The position numbers and the translations under genes were made by a program. Positions 1 through 8,333 of a DNA stretch of 64,000 bases are shown piece after piece; the first letter of the stretch is position 1, and each line of letters starts with the position of its first letter. Under the pieces are notes generated by a model that was not told where the DNA came from, ran no database searches, and saw nothing but the letters and a program-made list of their open reading frames with translations. Origin of the DNA: Zeimonas arvi. GTDB taxonomy: Bacteria > Pseudomonadota > Gammaproteobacteria > Burkholderiales > Burkholderiaceae_E. The stretch lies in NCBI RefSeq assembly GCF_008039575.1, contig NZ_VDUY01000005.1, positions 248,001-312,000 on the forward strand. The letters are read 5' to 3'.

Positions 1-356
1 GCCCGCTGCGCATCGGGTTGATACGCGCAGGCCAGGCCGAGGTCGATGCAGTCCTGCACCGCGCGCTGGACCTCGGCAACGGAACCCGCTGCCTCCGGCC
101 GGTCGAGCTGGGCGGCGCGCAGGAACTGCGCGAGGCCGGCTTCATGCACGGCCGGCGGGCCGAGCACGGCATCGTCGGCGTTCGCGGCCAGCGACACGTG
201 GATCTGCCGTTCGGCGGCGAAGCGCGCCTTCTTGCCCTCGTCGAACCCGATTTCGCCGGTGGCGCAGTCCAGATAGCGGGTTCCGACGCGGCCGTGTGCC
301 CAGAGCCAGTTCTTCAGGAAGGGGCGCAATGGGTGCAGCGATTCTTGCTCGGTCAA
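1..356 (-). CDS. Hypothetical protein, N-terminal part (cut by window edge)
   Basis: The minus-strand frame is open from a TTG start at 356 to the window edge, about 118 residues. The start is inferred because the first codons match those of the complete paralogue at 6653-7339, which also begins with TTG-Thr-Glu-Gln. The two share the N-terminal pattern of an aromatic/Trp-rich stretch (LRPFL.NWLW), a conserved GR.GTRYLDCA segment and FDEGKKARFAAE. I do not recognise the family. It may act in the CoA-ester catabolism suggested for its paralogue's operon. It is divergent from the lipoprotein gene at 457. Confidence 0.6.
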   Translation of the reverse strand, partial: MTEQESLHPLRPFLKNWLWAHGRVGTRYLDCATGEIGFDEGKKARFAAERQIHVSLAANADDAVLGPPAVHEAGLAQFLRAAQLDRPEAAGSVAEVQRAVQDCIDLGLACAYQPDAQR

Positions 357-456
357 TGGGGTCTCCGATGGTCGGCCATGCGACGGGACGGCGCGCTCGA
401 CACGTAGCATGCGCCTGATCTCGACCGATTTCGAATCTCGCTCAAGGAGGCTGTCG

Positions 457-1458
457 ATGATGCGTTCGCGCGCCTGTGATCGTTCGTGGCACATCTGGGT
501 GCTCCCGTTTGTCCTCGCGCTGTCCGCCTGCGCGGCAGTGCCCGACGCGCCCCCGGCGGGGCGGGTACTGGCCGGCGAACACGGCGTGCGCGAGGAGGCC
601 TTCGCGGTGAAGCTGCGCTGCGACGATCGGGTGCTCACCGTCGGCTACGCCGGCGACCGGATGCAACTGCGGGCGGGCGATGAGCTTTTCGCGCTGCGCC
701 CGGTGCCGGCCGCCTCGGGCGCGAAGTTCGAGGCCGAGGCCGACCCCGCGACCACCTTCTGGAGCCGCGGCGAGCGGGCCGTGGTCACGCTGCGCGGCGA
801 GCCCTTGCCCGGGTGCCGCGTGGTCGCGCACGGGTCCCAGGCTTTCCGCGCTACGGGCAACGAGCCCGGCTGGCGGCTGGAGATCTACGGCCCGCAGCTG
901 CGCTTCGAGACCGCCGACGGCAGCGTGCGGGTCTTCCGCCGTTCGGGCGAGCCGGTGGCGTCGGCCGGCGCGATGACATGGTCGCTGCAGGCGGCCGGCG
1001 GTCCGCTGACCGTGACCGCTTCGGACGCGCACTGCGCCGACACGATGACCGGCATGCCCTATCCGAAGTCGGTTCGCATCGACTACCAAGGCAGGGCGTA
1101 CCAGGGCTGCGGCGGGGAGCCGGCCGCCTTGCTGCAGGGCCCCGAGTGGCGGGTCGAGGACATCGGCGGGGCCGGGATCGTCGACGGATCGCGGGTCACG
1201 TTGCGCTTCGGCGACGATGGCCGGGTGGCCGGCGCCGCTTCGTGCAACCGTTACTCCGGCGCCTACGAGCTGACCGGAGAAGGGCTGACGCTGGGCCGGA
1301 TGCTCACCACGAAGATGGCCTGCGCGCCCGCGCTGATGCAGCAGGAGCAGCGCTTCCTGGGCCTGATGGCGCAGGTGCGGCGCTTCGAGATCGCGGCCGA
1401 CGGCGCGCTGGCGCTCGTCGCATCGGACGGCCGCAGGATCGTGGCCAGAGGAAACTGA
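457..1458 (+). CDS. Lipoprotein with MliC-like, COG3650-like and META (HslJ-like) domains
   Basis: This is a predicted lipid-anchored envelope protein of 333 residues. I chose the ATG at 457 because AAGGAGG lies six bases upstream; the frame is open from 409. A signal peptide ends in the lipobox LSAC with Cys25. Residues of about 50-120 look like the MliC C-type lysozyme inhibitor fold (VKLRCDD start, paired cysteines). The middle contains the GNEPGW motif seen in COG3650-type proteins. The last ~110 residues form a META domain (W.V.DI...G..V, then AASCNRYSGAY and TTKMACAP), as in HslJ. Family members are linked to envelope stress and lysozyme resistance. That role is inferred here. Confidence 0.8.
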   Translation: MMRSRACDRSWHIWVLPFVLALSACAAVPDAPPAGRVLAGEHGVREEAFAVKLRCDDRVLTVGYAGDRMQLRAGDELFALRPVPAASGAKFEAEADPATTFWSRGERAVVTLRGEPLPGCRVVAHGSQAFRATGNEPGWRLEIYGPQLRFETADGSVRVFRRSGEPVASAGAMTWSLQAAGGPLTVTASDAHCADTMTGMPYPKSVRIDYQGRAYQGCGGEPAALLQGPEWRVEDIGGAGIVDGSRVTLRFGDDGRVAGAASCNRYSGAYELTGEGLTLGRMLTTKMACAPALMQQEQRFLGLMAQVRRFEIAADGALALVASDGRRIVARGN

Positions 1459-1634
1459 GCGATTCGCGGGTTCGGCGCCGCATGCGGCGAACGGGCGCCG
1501 AGTGCATGCTTGCCCGGTGCCGGAGATGGGTATTAAGCTGCGGCATTGCCGCCAGTGGCAAACCGCATCTCCGCAACGCTTCCGGCACCGCCCGTATCCG
1601 ATGGCGGACGCCGCCCCCGGCACGGGAGGGCAGC

Positions 1635-4472
1635 ATGACGGGATCTCGCGCTCAATACCTGGCCGCCGCCATCGTCTCGATGAGCGTGATGGCAGGCTGC
1701 GGCTCCGGAACGGGCGTCGCGACAGGGGACGGGGCGACCGACGGCGGCGATCCGGCTTCGCTCGCGCTGCCCGACAAGCTCGCGGACTCGCTGAACCTGC
1801 TCGGCGTTGCGACCGAGCCTTCTCCGCGGATCGGCAACGACGGCGTCGCGCTTCCCGAGGACTTTTCGCCGTTCGGCCATCGTCTCAAGATCGCAAGCGA
1901 CGATGCCGGCCATACCCGGATCGGGGCGCCGATGGAATGGATCCTCGGCGGCTTTACGCTGCGGGGAGCGGCCGATTCGTTCGTCGTGCTCGACAACCTG
2001 GCGATGCCGGACAGCGGTCCCGACATCGCCCCGTCCCCGATCCTTTCGCTCGGTGCATTGCAGGCGCGCTGGGCCAGGGAAGATGGCGTATCCGAGAGGG
2101 TGCCACCCGTGACCCTTCGCGATGCCGTCGGGGGAGATCTCGATGGCGACGGGCACGACGAACTGATCGTCGCGCACTCGGATTCGGGCCAGCTCAGGAT
2201 CCACATCGCCGACCTGGCCCATGGCGCATCGACCGAGGAGTCGTTTGTGGTGGCCGTTCCGTCGGACGTCCTGCCGATCGGCGATGTCCGGGTTGCGGCG
2301 GGTGACTTCGATGCGGACGGCCGTTCGGAGATCGTTGCCAGCATCAGCCAGGTGGCGAGCCCCGGAAGGCCGACGAGGACGGCCCTGCTCGCGCTCGCCG
2401 CATCCGCCGGCAACCTCGTCGTGCGTCACGCACGGATCTTCCAGTCGACGCTCGCGAGCGACGTTCACGCCAGCACCGTGCTCGAGCCGGGGAACGTCGA
2501 CTACGACGCGGCGGACGAGATCGTTCTGGTGCTCAACGAATTCGTCGGCACGCGGGCGATTCCCGACCAGGCGGCGACACGCGCCTTCGTTCTCGACGAT
2601 GCCAGGCACGACTTCGCGGAGCGCCTCGCCGACACGCTGTCGGTGGTCACCAGCTCCGCGACCTATCACGCGCAGGTGGCCGACATCGCGATCGGCGATC
2701 TCGATGGCGACTGGGTCAACGAGATCGTCTTCGGCGGACTGGCCGACCTGACGGTGGCGCCCTCGTGCAATCAAGACGCCGACGGCAACCCCGGAACCCT
2801 GCGCTACCTGCTGCTCGTCTACGACTTCACCGGCCAGGGCATCGCCCGGACCCAGACTGCGTTCAGCAGCGACGCCGACGGGGGCCAGCTCTACCCGGGC
2901 TACTGCAAGAACAGCCCGGCCGACCGGGCGATCCGCTTCCTCCAGGTCAACGTGCTGGACTTCGACAACGACCGGGAACCCGACATCCAGGCCAACCAGT
3001 TCGTGTTCACCGGCATCCCCGAGCACGGCCGGGCGTGGCAGAGCGCCGGCTTCGTCCTGCCCCAGCCGGTGATCATGCCCGACGAGAACGTCGAGCTGGT
3101 CTTCGACCGGAACAGCGCCCGGATCGTGGTGCGCGACGTGGACGGCAACGGCAGGGACGACATCGTGAGCTATCGCGGCGGCGACGAGGCCATCAGGCTC
3201 TATGGCTGGCACCAGGGGCTGGACGGCTCGGGGGCGCCTTCGGGGCCGCCCGATCTGATCCAGCTGGCCCGGATTCCGGTCGAAACCGTCGACCCCTCGC
3301 TGACCATCCGTCCCGGCCAGAACGCCAACCCGATCCTGGTCGCGCTGGATGCGGACGGGTCGAACGAGGGCGACGTCCAGACGCTGCAGTTCCTGCGCCA
3401 CGAGTTCGCGCTGACCGAGCCGCTCGTGCTGGCCGCGATCGCGGCGCCGCCATGCGGTCTGGACATCGGCCAGAACACCGAGGCGTGCACCTCATCCTGG
3501 GGCAATGCCCAGATCCAAGGCACCGACGCCGAGCGCGAGATCAGTTTCAAGGCCGGGATCATCGCTGGGTTCGAGGTGGAGTACCAGGCGGGCGCCGGAT
3601 TCGTCGTGGACGCCTCGACCAAGGTGTTCGGCTTGTCCGCGAAGCTGGCGCTGTCCGAGGAGCTCGCCTGGCACAGAAGCGAAAGCTACGAGGTGACCCG
3701 GTCGGTCAGTTTCGAGACGGGCCCGATGGAAGACAGCGTCGTGTTCGTCTCGACGCCTTACGACTTCTATGTCTACGAGGTCATCGCGAGCACGCGGGTG
3801 AACATGGAGGACATAGGCGCCGAGCGCGAGGTCCACCGCCTGGGCTTGCCGCGCACGCCAGTCATCCGCATGTCCGAGGCCGGCTATTACAACGCCCATA
3901 CGACGGCATCGGCCCTGAAGATCGACGCTGCGGTGTTTCAGCATTCAGCCGGGCGCGTCGACAGCTACCCCGACCGGTGGCAGCGTGACGAGATCCTCCG
4001 CGCGCGGCGCACGCAGCTCGACGAGATTCGCCTCGACTGCCCGGGGTGCTGGCAGGTGGATCCCGATGAACCGGCACGCTCAGGCAACAATCCGTGGCGT
4101 CAGTTCGCCCCGCTCGATGCCTTGCCGGGGCTGGTGACCGACGTGGTCGGCGTCGGCCAGGGCCGCGGCGCAACCGAAGTGGCACTCGACTTCAGCCGCA
4201 ACAGCAGCTACGGCAACTCGCTCGCGAAGTCCGCCGAACTGGAAGTGGAGCTCACCGTCGGAGCCGCCGTGTTCGGCGTGGCGCTCGGCGGCGGGGTCAG
4301 CCACAGCACCAGCGTCACCCATGGCCAGAGCACGGCCTACGTCGGCACCGTCGGCAGCATCGACGCAGCCAACTTCGCGGCCAGACAGTATCGATTCGGC
4401 ATGTTCACCTACCTTCAGGCCGACCCGCAGTCCGGCCAGGAGTTCGAGGTCATCAACTACTGGGTGGAATGA
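1635..4472 (+). CDS. Large FG-GAP/VCBS-repeat lipoprotein with unusual C-terminal half
   Basis: The 945-residue protein starts at ATG 1635, which has GGGAGGG just upstream; the open frame extends much further 5' but that part has no signal sequence. The signal peptide ends in MAGC with Cys22, so it should be lipidated. At least six FG-GAP-like calcium loops (GDLDGDGHDELIV, GDFDADGRSEIV and relatives) occur near residues 167, 223, 287, 354, 440 and 501, suggesting a beta-propeller. Residues of about 640-945 differ: Ser/Thr-rich alternating stretches around 690-720 and 850-910, and a Gly-rich segment (GVALGGGVSHSTSVTHG). This might be a membrane-interacting beta domain, but I do not recognise it. 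Probably surface exposed; function unknown. Confidence 0.75.
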   Translation: MTGSRAQYLAAAIVSMSVMAGCGSGTGVATGDGATDGGDPASLALPDKLADSLNLLGVATEPSPRIGNDGVALPEDFSPFGHRLKIASDDAGHTRIGAPMEWILGGFTLRGAADSFVVLDNLAMPDSGPDIAPSPILSLGALQARWAREDGVSERVPPVTLRDAVGGDLDGDGHDELIVAHSDSGQLRIHIADLAHGASTEESFVVAVPSDVLPIGDVRVAAGDFDADGRSEIVASISQVASPGRPTRTALLALAASAGNLVVRHARIFQSTLASDVHASTVLEPGNVDYDAADEIVLVLNEFVGTRAIPDQAATRAFVLDDARHDFAERLADTLSVVTSSATYHAQVADIAIGDLDGDWVNEIVFGGLADLTVAPSCNQDADGNPGTLRYLLLVYDFTGQGIARTQTAFSSDADGGQLYPGYCKNSPADRAIRFLQVNVLDFDNDREPDIQANQFVFTGIPEHGRAWQSAGFVLPQPVIMPDENVELVFDRNSARIVVRDVDGNGRDDIVSYRGGDEAIRLYGWHQGLDGSGAPSGPPDLIQLARIPVETVDPSLTIRPGQNANPILVALDADGSNEGDVQTLQFLRHEFALTEPLVLAAIAAPPCGLDIGQNTEACTSSWGNAQIQGTDAEREISFKAGIIAGFEVEYQAGAGFVVDASTKVFGLSAKLALSEELAWHRSESYEVTRSVSFETGPMEDSVVFVSTPYDFYVYEVIASTRVNMEDIGAEREVHRLGLPRTPVIRMSEAGYYNAHTTASALKIDAAVFQHSAGRVDSYPDRWQRDEILRARRTQLDEIRLDCPGCWQVDPDEPARSGNNPWRQFAPLDALPGLVTDVVGVGQGRGATEVALDFSRNSSYGNSLAKSAELEVELTVGAAVFGVALGGGVSHSTSVTHGQSTAYVGTVGSIDAANFAARQYRFGMFTYLQADPQSGQEFEVINYWVE

Positions 4473-4548
4473 CGGGGCCGAGACCCGCAGCCTCGACTCG
4501 CCTTCGGCCCGCCTGCGCGGCCTCGAGACCTCGAGAGAGCGTCGCCGA

Positions 4549-5307
4549 TCAGCCCCCGCACACCGCCGGCAGCAAGGCCCCGATCGGCCCGGTCAGCCGC
4601 GCATCGGCCAGGTCGTCCATGGCGGTGGGCTCGGCGTTCACGATGACCACCTTCGCGCCGGACTCCTTGGCCAGCGGCACCGCGCCGGCCACCGGGTAGA
4701 CCTGCAGCGTGGAGCCGATCGCGAGCATCAGGTCGGCCTCGCCGGCCACCCGCAGCGCGCGGTCGATGACCTCGGGCACCAGCTGCTGGCCGAAGGAGAT
4801 CGTGTCGCTCTTCAGGATGCCGCCGCAGGACAGGCAGCGCGGGTCCTCCTCGCCGCCGCGCAGGCGCGCGAGCGTTTCCTCCATGGGCCGGCGCTCGCCG
4901 CAGCGCCAGCACATGGTCCGGCGGATCGTGCCGTGCACCTCGATGACCTTGTCCGGCGAGTTCCCGGCGCGCTGGTGCAGTTCGTCGATGTTCTGAGTGA
5001 TCAGCGCGTGCAGCTTGCCGCGCCGCTCGAGCGAGACCAGCGCGTGGTGACCGGCATTCGGCGTGGCGGTCCAGGCCGGGTTCTCGAGCCGGCTGCGCCA
5101 GGAGGCCTTGCGGATCTCGGGGTCGGCCAGGTAGTGCTGGATCGTGGACTGCTTTTCCGCAGCCGGGTTGCGCGTCCACACGCCCTGCGGGCCGCGGAAG
5201 TCGGGGATGCCAGATTCCGTGGAGATGCCGGCGCCGGTGAGCGCGACCACGCGGTCGGCGGCGTCTATCCACTGGCGGACGCGTTCGACGGGGCTGCTTG
5301 CGGTCAT
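4549..5307 (-). CDS. NAD-dependent protein deacylase, Sir2 family
   Basis: The 252-residue sirtuin removes acyl groups from lysines using NAD+, releasing nicotinamide and O-acyl-ADP-ribose. The NAD-binding GAGIST.SGIPDFRG motif is at residues 25-39, TQNIDELH at 104-111, and the catalytic His125 in VHGT. A zinc ribbon is formed by Cys133/136 and Cys158/161. The N-terminal ESGIPDFRGPQGVWT and the zinc-site spacing place it closer to SIRT4/macrodomain-free bacterial class II-like sirtuins than to short CobB, but the subclass is uncertain. It is last in a minus-strand run after the CoA-transferase (18 bases apart), so it may tune acylation of the pathway enzymes. That is inference. Confidence 0.9.
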   Translation of the reverse strand: MTASSPVERVRQWIDAADRVVALTGAGISTESGIPDFRGPQGVWTRNPAAEKQSTIQHYLADPEIRKASWRSRLENPAWTATPNAGHHALVSLERRGKLHALITQNIDELHQRAGNSPDKVIEVHGTIRRTMCWRCGERRPMEETLARLRGGEEDPRCLSCGGILKSDTISFGQQLVPEVIDRALRVAGEADLMLAIGSTLQVYPVAGAVPLAKESGAKVVIVNAEPTAMDDLADARLTGPIGALLPAVCGG

Positions 5308-5325
5308 GGGCGGGCCGGCGTGTCC

Positions 5326-6579
5326 CTACAGCACGCCCTTGTCGCGCAGGGCCGCGATCCGCGCCGCGTCGAGCCCCAGCAGCCCGCCGAGGACCGCTTC
5401 GGTGTGCTGGCCCAGCAGCGGCGGGCCGCTCTCGTAGCGCACCGGCGTGCCGGTCAGCTTGAGCGGGCTCGCGATGCTCGGCGCGTGGCCGCCGTCGCCG
5501 CGCGGCAGCTCGAGCTGCAGCCCGCGGTGCTTGACCTGCGGCTCTTCCATGACCTGCGCGTAGTTGTTGATCGGGCCGCAGGGCACGCCTTCGCGCTCCA
5601 GCGCCTCGGTCCAGTGGCGCGAGGGCTGGGTGCGCAGGTGGGCCTCCAGGTCGGCGAGCAACGCCTTGCGGTTGGCGATCCGGTCGGTCATGCGGCGGAA
5701 GCGCTCGTCGGCGCCCAGGTCGGGGCGCCCGATCGCGCGGCAGCAGCCCTGCCACTGCGAGTCGTTGCCCACCGCCAGGATCATGTGGCCGTCGGCGGTC
5801 TCGAACACGTTGTAGGGCACCACGTTGGCGTGCGCGTTGCCGTAGCGCGGCGGGATCCTGCCGCTGTTCAGGAAGCCGAGGATCTGGTTGGCGCCGATGG
5901 CCACCGAGGTGTCCAGCAGGGCCATGTCGATGTACTGGCCCTCGCCGGTGCGCTCGGCGTGGCGCAGCGCGGCCAGCACCGCCACCGTGGCGTACATGCC
6001 GGTGAACATGTCGATGACGGCCACGCCGACCTTCTGCGGCCCGCCGCCGGGCAGGTCGTCGCGCTCGCCGGTGATGCTCATCAGCCCGCCCAGGCCCTGG
6101 AAGACGAAGTCGTAGCCGGGCTTGTGCGCGTCCGGGCCGCTCTGTCCGTAGCCGGTGATCGAGCAGTAGACCAGCGCCGGGTTCACCTTGCGCAGGCTCT
6201 CGTAGTCCAGCCCGTAGCGGGCCAGGTCGCCGACCTTGAAGTTCTCGATGAAGACCTGCGACTGCCTGGCCAGCTCGAGGGCCAGCGCGCGCCCTTCGGG
6301 CTTGCTCACGTCGAGCGTGACCGAGCGCTTGTTGCGGTTGGTCGACGCGTAGTAGGTGGAGTCGCGCGTGTCCTGGTCGTGGCTGTCTCGCAGCCAGGGC
6401 GGGCCCCAGCTGCGGGTGTCGTCGCCGGTGCGCGGCCGTTCGATCTTGATCACCTCGGCGCCGAGGTCGGCCAGGTTCTGCGAGCACCAGGGGCCGGCCA
6501 GCACGCGGGAGAAGTCGAGCACGCGCACGCCGGCCAGGGCCTGGGGCGTGGCGGAGGAGTTCTTGTCGGGAGTGGTCAT
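5326..6579 (-). CDS. Class III CoA-transferase (CaiB/BaiF/Frc family)
   Basis: The enzyme transfers CoA between carboxylic acids through an Asp-bound acyl anhydride. The start at 6579 gives 417 residues, the family norm; a longer frame reaching 6738 is low-complexity and rejected. Visible family marks are GVRVLDFSRVLAGPWC at the N-terminus, LGAEVIKIERP, and the GQYIDMALLD segment, whose Asp aligns with the catalytic Asp of formyl-CoA transferase. ENFKVGDLARYGLDYESL and a C-terminal LG..LG..AARIAALR tail are also typical. The substrate cannot be read from sequence. It likely activates or exchanges CoA for the same substrate handled by the SDR and thiolase-like genes upstream. Confidence 0.9.
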   Translation of the reverse strand: MTTPDKNSSATPQALAGVRVLDFSRVLAGPWCSQNLADLGAEVIKIERPRTGDDTRSWGPPWLRDSHDQDTRDSTYYASTNRNKRSVTLDVSKPEGRALALELARQSQVFIENFKVGDLARYGLDYESLRKVNPALVYCSITGYGQSGPDAHKPGYDFVFQGLGGLMSITGERDDLPGGGPQKVGVAVIDMFTGMYATVAVLAALRHAERTGEGQYIDMALLDTSVAIGANQILGFLNSGRIPPRYGNAHANVVPYNVFETADGHMILAVGNDSQWQGCCRAIGRPDLGADERFRRMTDRIANRKALLADLEAHLRTQPSRHWTEALEREGVPCGPINNYAQVMEEPQVKHRGLQLELPRGDGGHAPSIASPLKLTGTPVRYESGPPLLGQHTEAVLGGLLGLDAARIAALRDKGVL

Positions 6580-6652
6580 GGTCTCGGAGAGTGCTGGAAA
6601 CGGTCGCGCCCGCGGATTCTCGCTCGAAACGCGCTGCGCGTGGGGACGCGGT

Positions 6653-7339
6653 TCAAGCGCCGCCTGCTGCAGGCTGCGGCGCCGCGGGCGGCGCGAAACG
6701 CGCCTGCAGGGCGGCGAGCTGCTCGTCGCCGGTGGCAACGACCCACAGGCGTGCGGTCTCGACGATGTGGCGGTTGTGGTCCCTGAACGGACCCATCGCG
6801 ACGACGTTCTGCCAGCTCACCGGGCCGGCGCGGCGGGTCTTGTTCGACGGCGTGCCGACCAGCAGGCAGTACGGCCCGAGCGGCATCGACACGAAGGGCA
6901 CCGGCGGACGGGCCCGCACGCGCCAGTCGATGAACGGCGACTCGCTGAGCAGCAACGGCTCGAGCGCGTAACGCGCCCAGGCCCTTTGCGCGTCGGGCTG
7001 ATACGCGCAGGCCAGGCCGATCTCGACGCAGTCCTGCACCGCGCGCTGGACCTCGGGGGGCGACCCCGCTGCCTCCGGCCTGCCCAGCTGGGCGGCCCGC
7101 AGGAATTGCGCGAGCCCGGCTTCGTGAACGGCCGGCCCCGTATCGATCGCAGCATCGCCGGCGTTTGCGACCAGCGGGACGTGGATCGGCTGCTCGGCGG
7201 CGAAGCGCGCCTTCTTGCCCTCGTCGAACCGGATCTCGCCGTTGGCGCAGTCGAGATAGCGGGTGCCGACGCGGCCGTGCTCCCAGAGCCAGTTCCTGAG
7301 GAAGGGGCGCAAGGGATGATGGAATTCTTGCTCGGTCAA
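6653..7339 (-). CDS. Hypothetical protein, complete paralogue of the gene at the left window edge
   Basis: A 228-residue soluble protein begins at TTG 7339 (TTG-ACC-GAG-CAA), with no better ATG nearby. I do not recognise the family. Its N-terminal ~120 residues match the partial gene at 1-356, and at DNA level 69 of 76 bases agree between 1-76 and the corresponding stretch from about 6979. The C-terminus is Ala/Pro-rich and low in complexity. It contains several Trp and Arg residues and the segment WRVRARPP. It sits between the SDR and the CoA-transferase on the same strand, which suggests a role in the same catabolic route, but no function can be assigned. Confidence 0.7.
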   Translation of the reverse strand: MTEQEFHHPLRPFLRNWLWEHGRVGTRYLDCANGEIRFDEGKKARFAAEQPIHVPLVANAGDAAIDTGPAVHEAGLAQFLRAAQLGRPEAAGSPPEVQRAVQDCVEIGLACAYQPDAQRAWARYALEPLLLSESPFIDWRVRARPPVPFVSMPLGPYCLLVGTPSNKTRRAGPVSWQNVVAMGPFRDHNRHIVETARLWVVATGDEQLAALQARFAPPAAPQPAAGGA

Positions 7340-7387
7340 TGCGTGCTCACTGCGAAAGCGTTGCGGCAGGCGTGCCGAAGATTCCTC

Positions 7388-8299
7388 TCAGATCGGATCC
7401 CAGCTGATCACGTCGCCCGAGCGCTCGAGCGGGTAGAACTGGCCGCGCATCGCCGGGATCGCGGTGGCCGCGATGGCCTCGGGCGTCCAGCCCTCGCCCA
7501 GGTGCACCGAGCGCAGCGGCCGCGACTGGCCCATCAGCATGATCTCGTTGGCGCGCACCGCGAAGATCTGCGCGGTCACGTCGGCGGCCGCGTCGCTGGC
7601 CAGGAACACCGCCATCGGCGCGATCTTGCCGGCCTCCATCTTCTTCATGCGCTCGACCCGCGCCTTCTCCTCGGGCGTGGTGGCCGGGATCGAGTCGGTC
7701 ATCCGGCTCCAGGCGAAGGGCGCGATGCAGTTCGAGCGCACCCTGTAGCGGGCCATGTCGAGCGCGATGGACTTCGACAGCCCCACGATGCCGAGCTTGG
7801 CCGCCGAGTAGTTGGCCTGGCCGAAGTTGCCGATCAGCCCCGAGGTGGAGGTCATGTGCACGTAGGCGCCGCCTTCCTGGTCGCGGAAGTGGTTGGCGGC
7901 GGCGCGGCTCACGAAGAAGGCGCCGTGCAGGTGCACGTCGATCACGCTGCGCCACTCATCCTCGTTCATCTTGTGGAACATCCGGTCGCGCAGGTTGCCT
8001 GCGTTGTTGACGACCGCGTCGATGCGGCCGAACTGGTCGAGCGCGCACTGCACGATCCTGTGGGCGCCGGCCCAGGTCGACACGGTGTCCGTGTTGGCCA
8101 CCGCCTGGCCGCCGGCGGCCACGATCTCGTCGGCCACCCGCTGCGCCGGGCCCGCGTCGGCGCCCTCGCCGCCGAGGCTCACGCCGAGGTCGTTGGCCAC
8201 CACGCGCCCGCCCGCAGCTGCCATGGCCAGCGCGATGCCGCGCCCGATGCCGCCGCCCGCGCCGGTGACGACGACGACCTTGCCTTCCATCATGCCCAT
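7388..8299 (-). CDS. SDR family 3-hydroxyacyl-CoA dehydrogenase-like oxidoreductase
   Basis: The 303-residue short-chain dehydrogenase has the nucleotide motif TGAGGGIG at residues 12-19, NNAG in the middle, and a YSAAK catalytic pair. After the Rossmann start it carries NDLGVSLGGEG and then AD.IVAAGGQAVAN, a pattern typical of the dehydrogenase unit of MFE-2 multifunctional enzymes. It is therefore likely an NAD-dependent 3-hydroxyacyl-CoA dehydrogenase rather than a sugar or ketone reductase. The start at 8299 is preceded by GGAGAGGG; Met3/Met4 are alternatives. It lies 34 bases after the thiolase-like gene in the same orientation, which supports a beta-oxidation-like step. Substrate unknown. 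Confidence 0.85.
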   Translation of the reverse strand: MGMMEGKVVVVTGAGGGIGRGIALAMAAAGGRVVANDLGVSLGGEGADAGPAQRVADEIVAAGGQAVANTDTVSTWAGAHRIVQCALDQFGRIDAVVNNAGNLRDRMFHKMNEDEWRSVIDVHLHGAFFVSRAAANHFRDQEGGAYVHMTSTSGLIGNFGQANYSAAKLGIVGLSKSIALDMARYRVRSNCIAPFAWSRMTDSIPATTPEEKARVERMKKMEAGKIAPMAVFLASDAAADVTAQIFAVRANEIMLMGQSRPLRSVHLGEGWTPEAIAATAIPAMRGQFYPLERSGDVISWDPI

Positions 8300-8333
8300 T
8301 CGCCCTCTCCGAGTGTCGGTTCGCGCTCGTCCG

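Noticed and set aside
813-1634. N-terminal extension of the FG-GAP lipoprotein frame
   Set aside because: Runs through the META-domain lipoprotein gene in another phase; the lipobox start at 1635 has its own ribosome site.
4457-6487. Long minus-strand open frame of 676 residues covering the sirtuin and CoA-transferase genes
   Set aside because: Arg/Gly/Pro-rich low-complexity shadow of the real genes in another frame; no domain.
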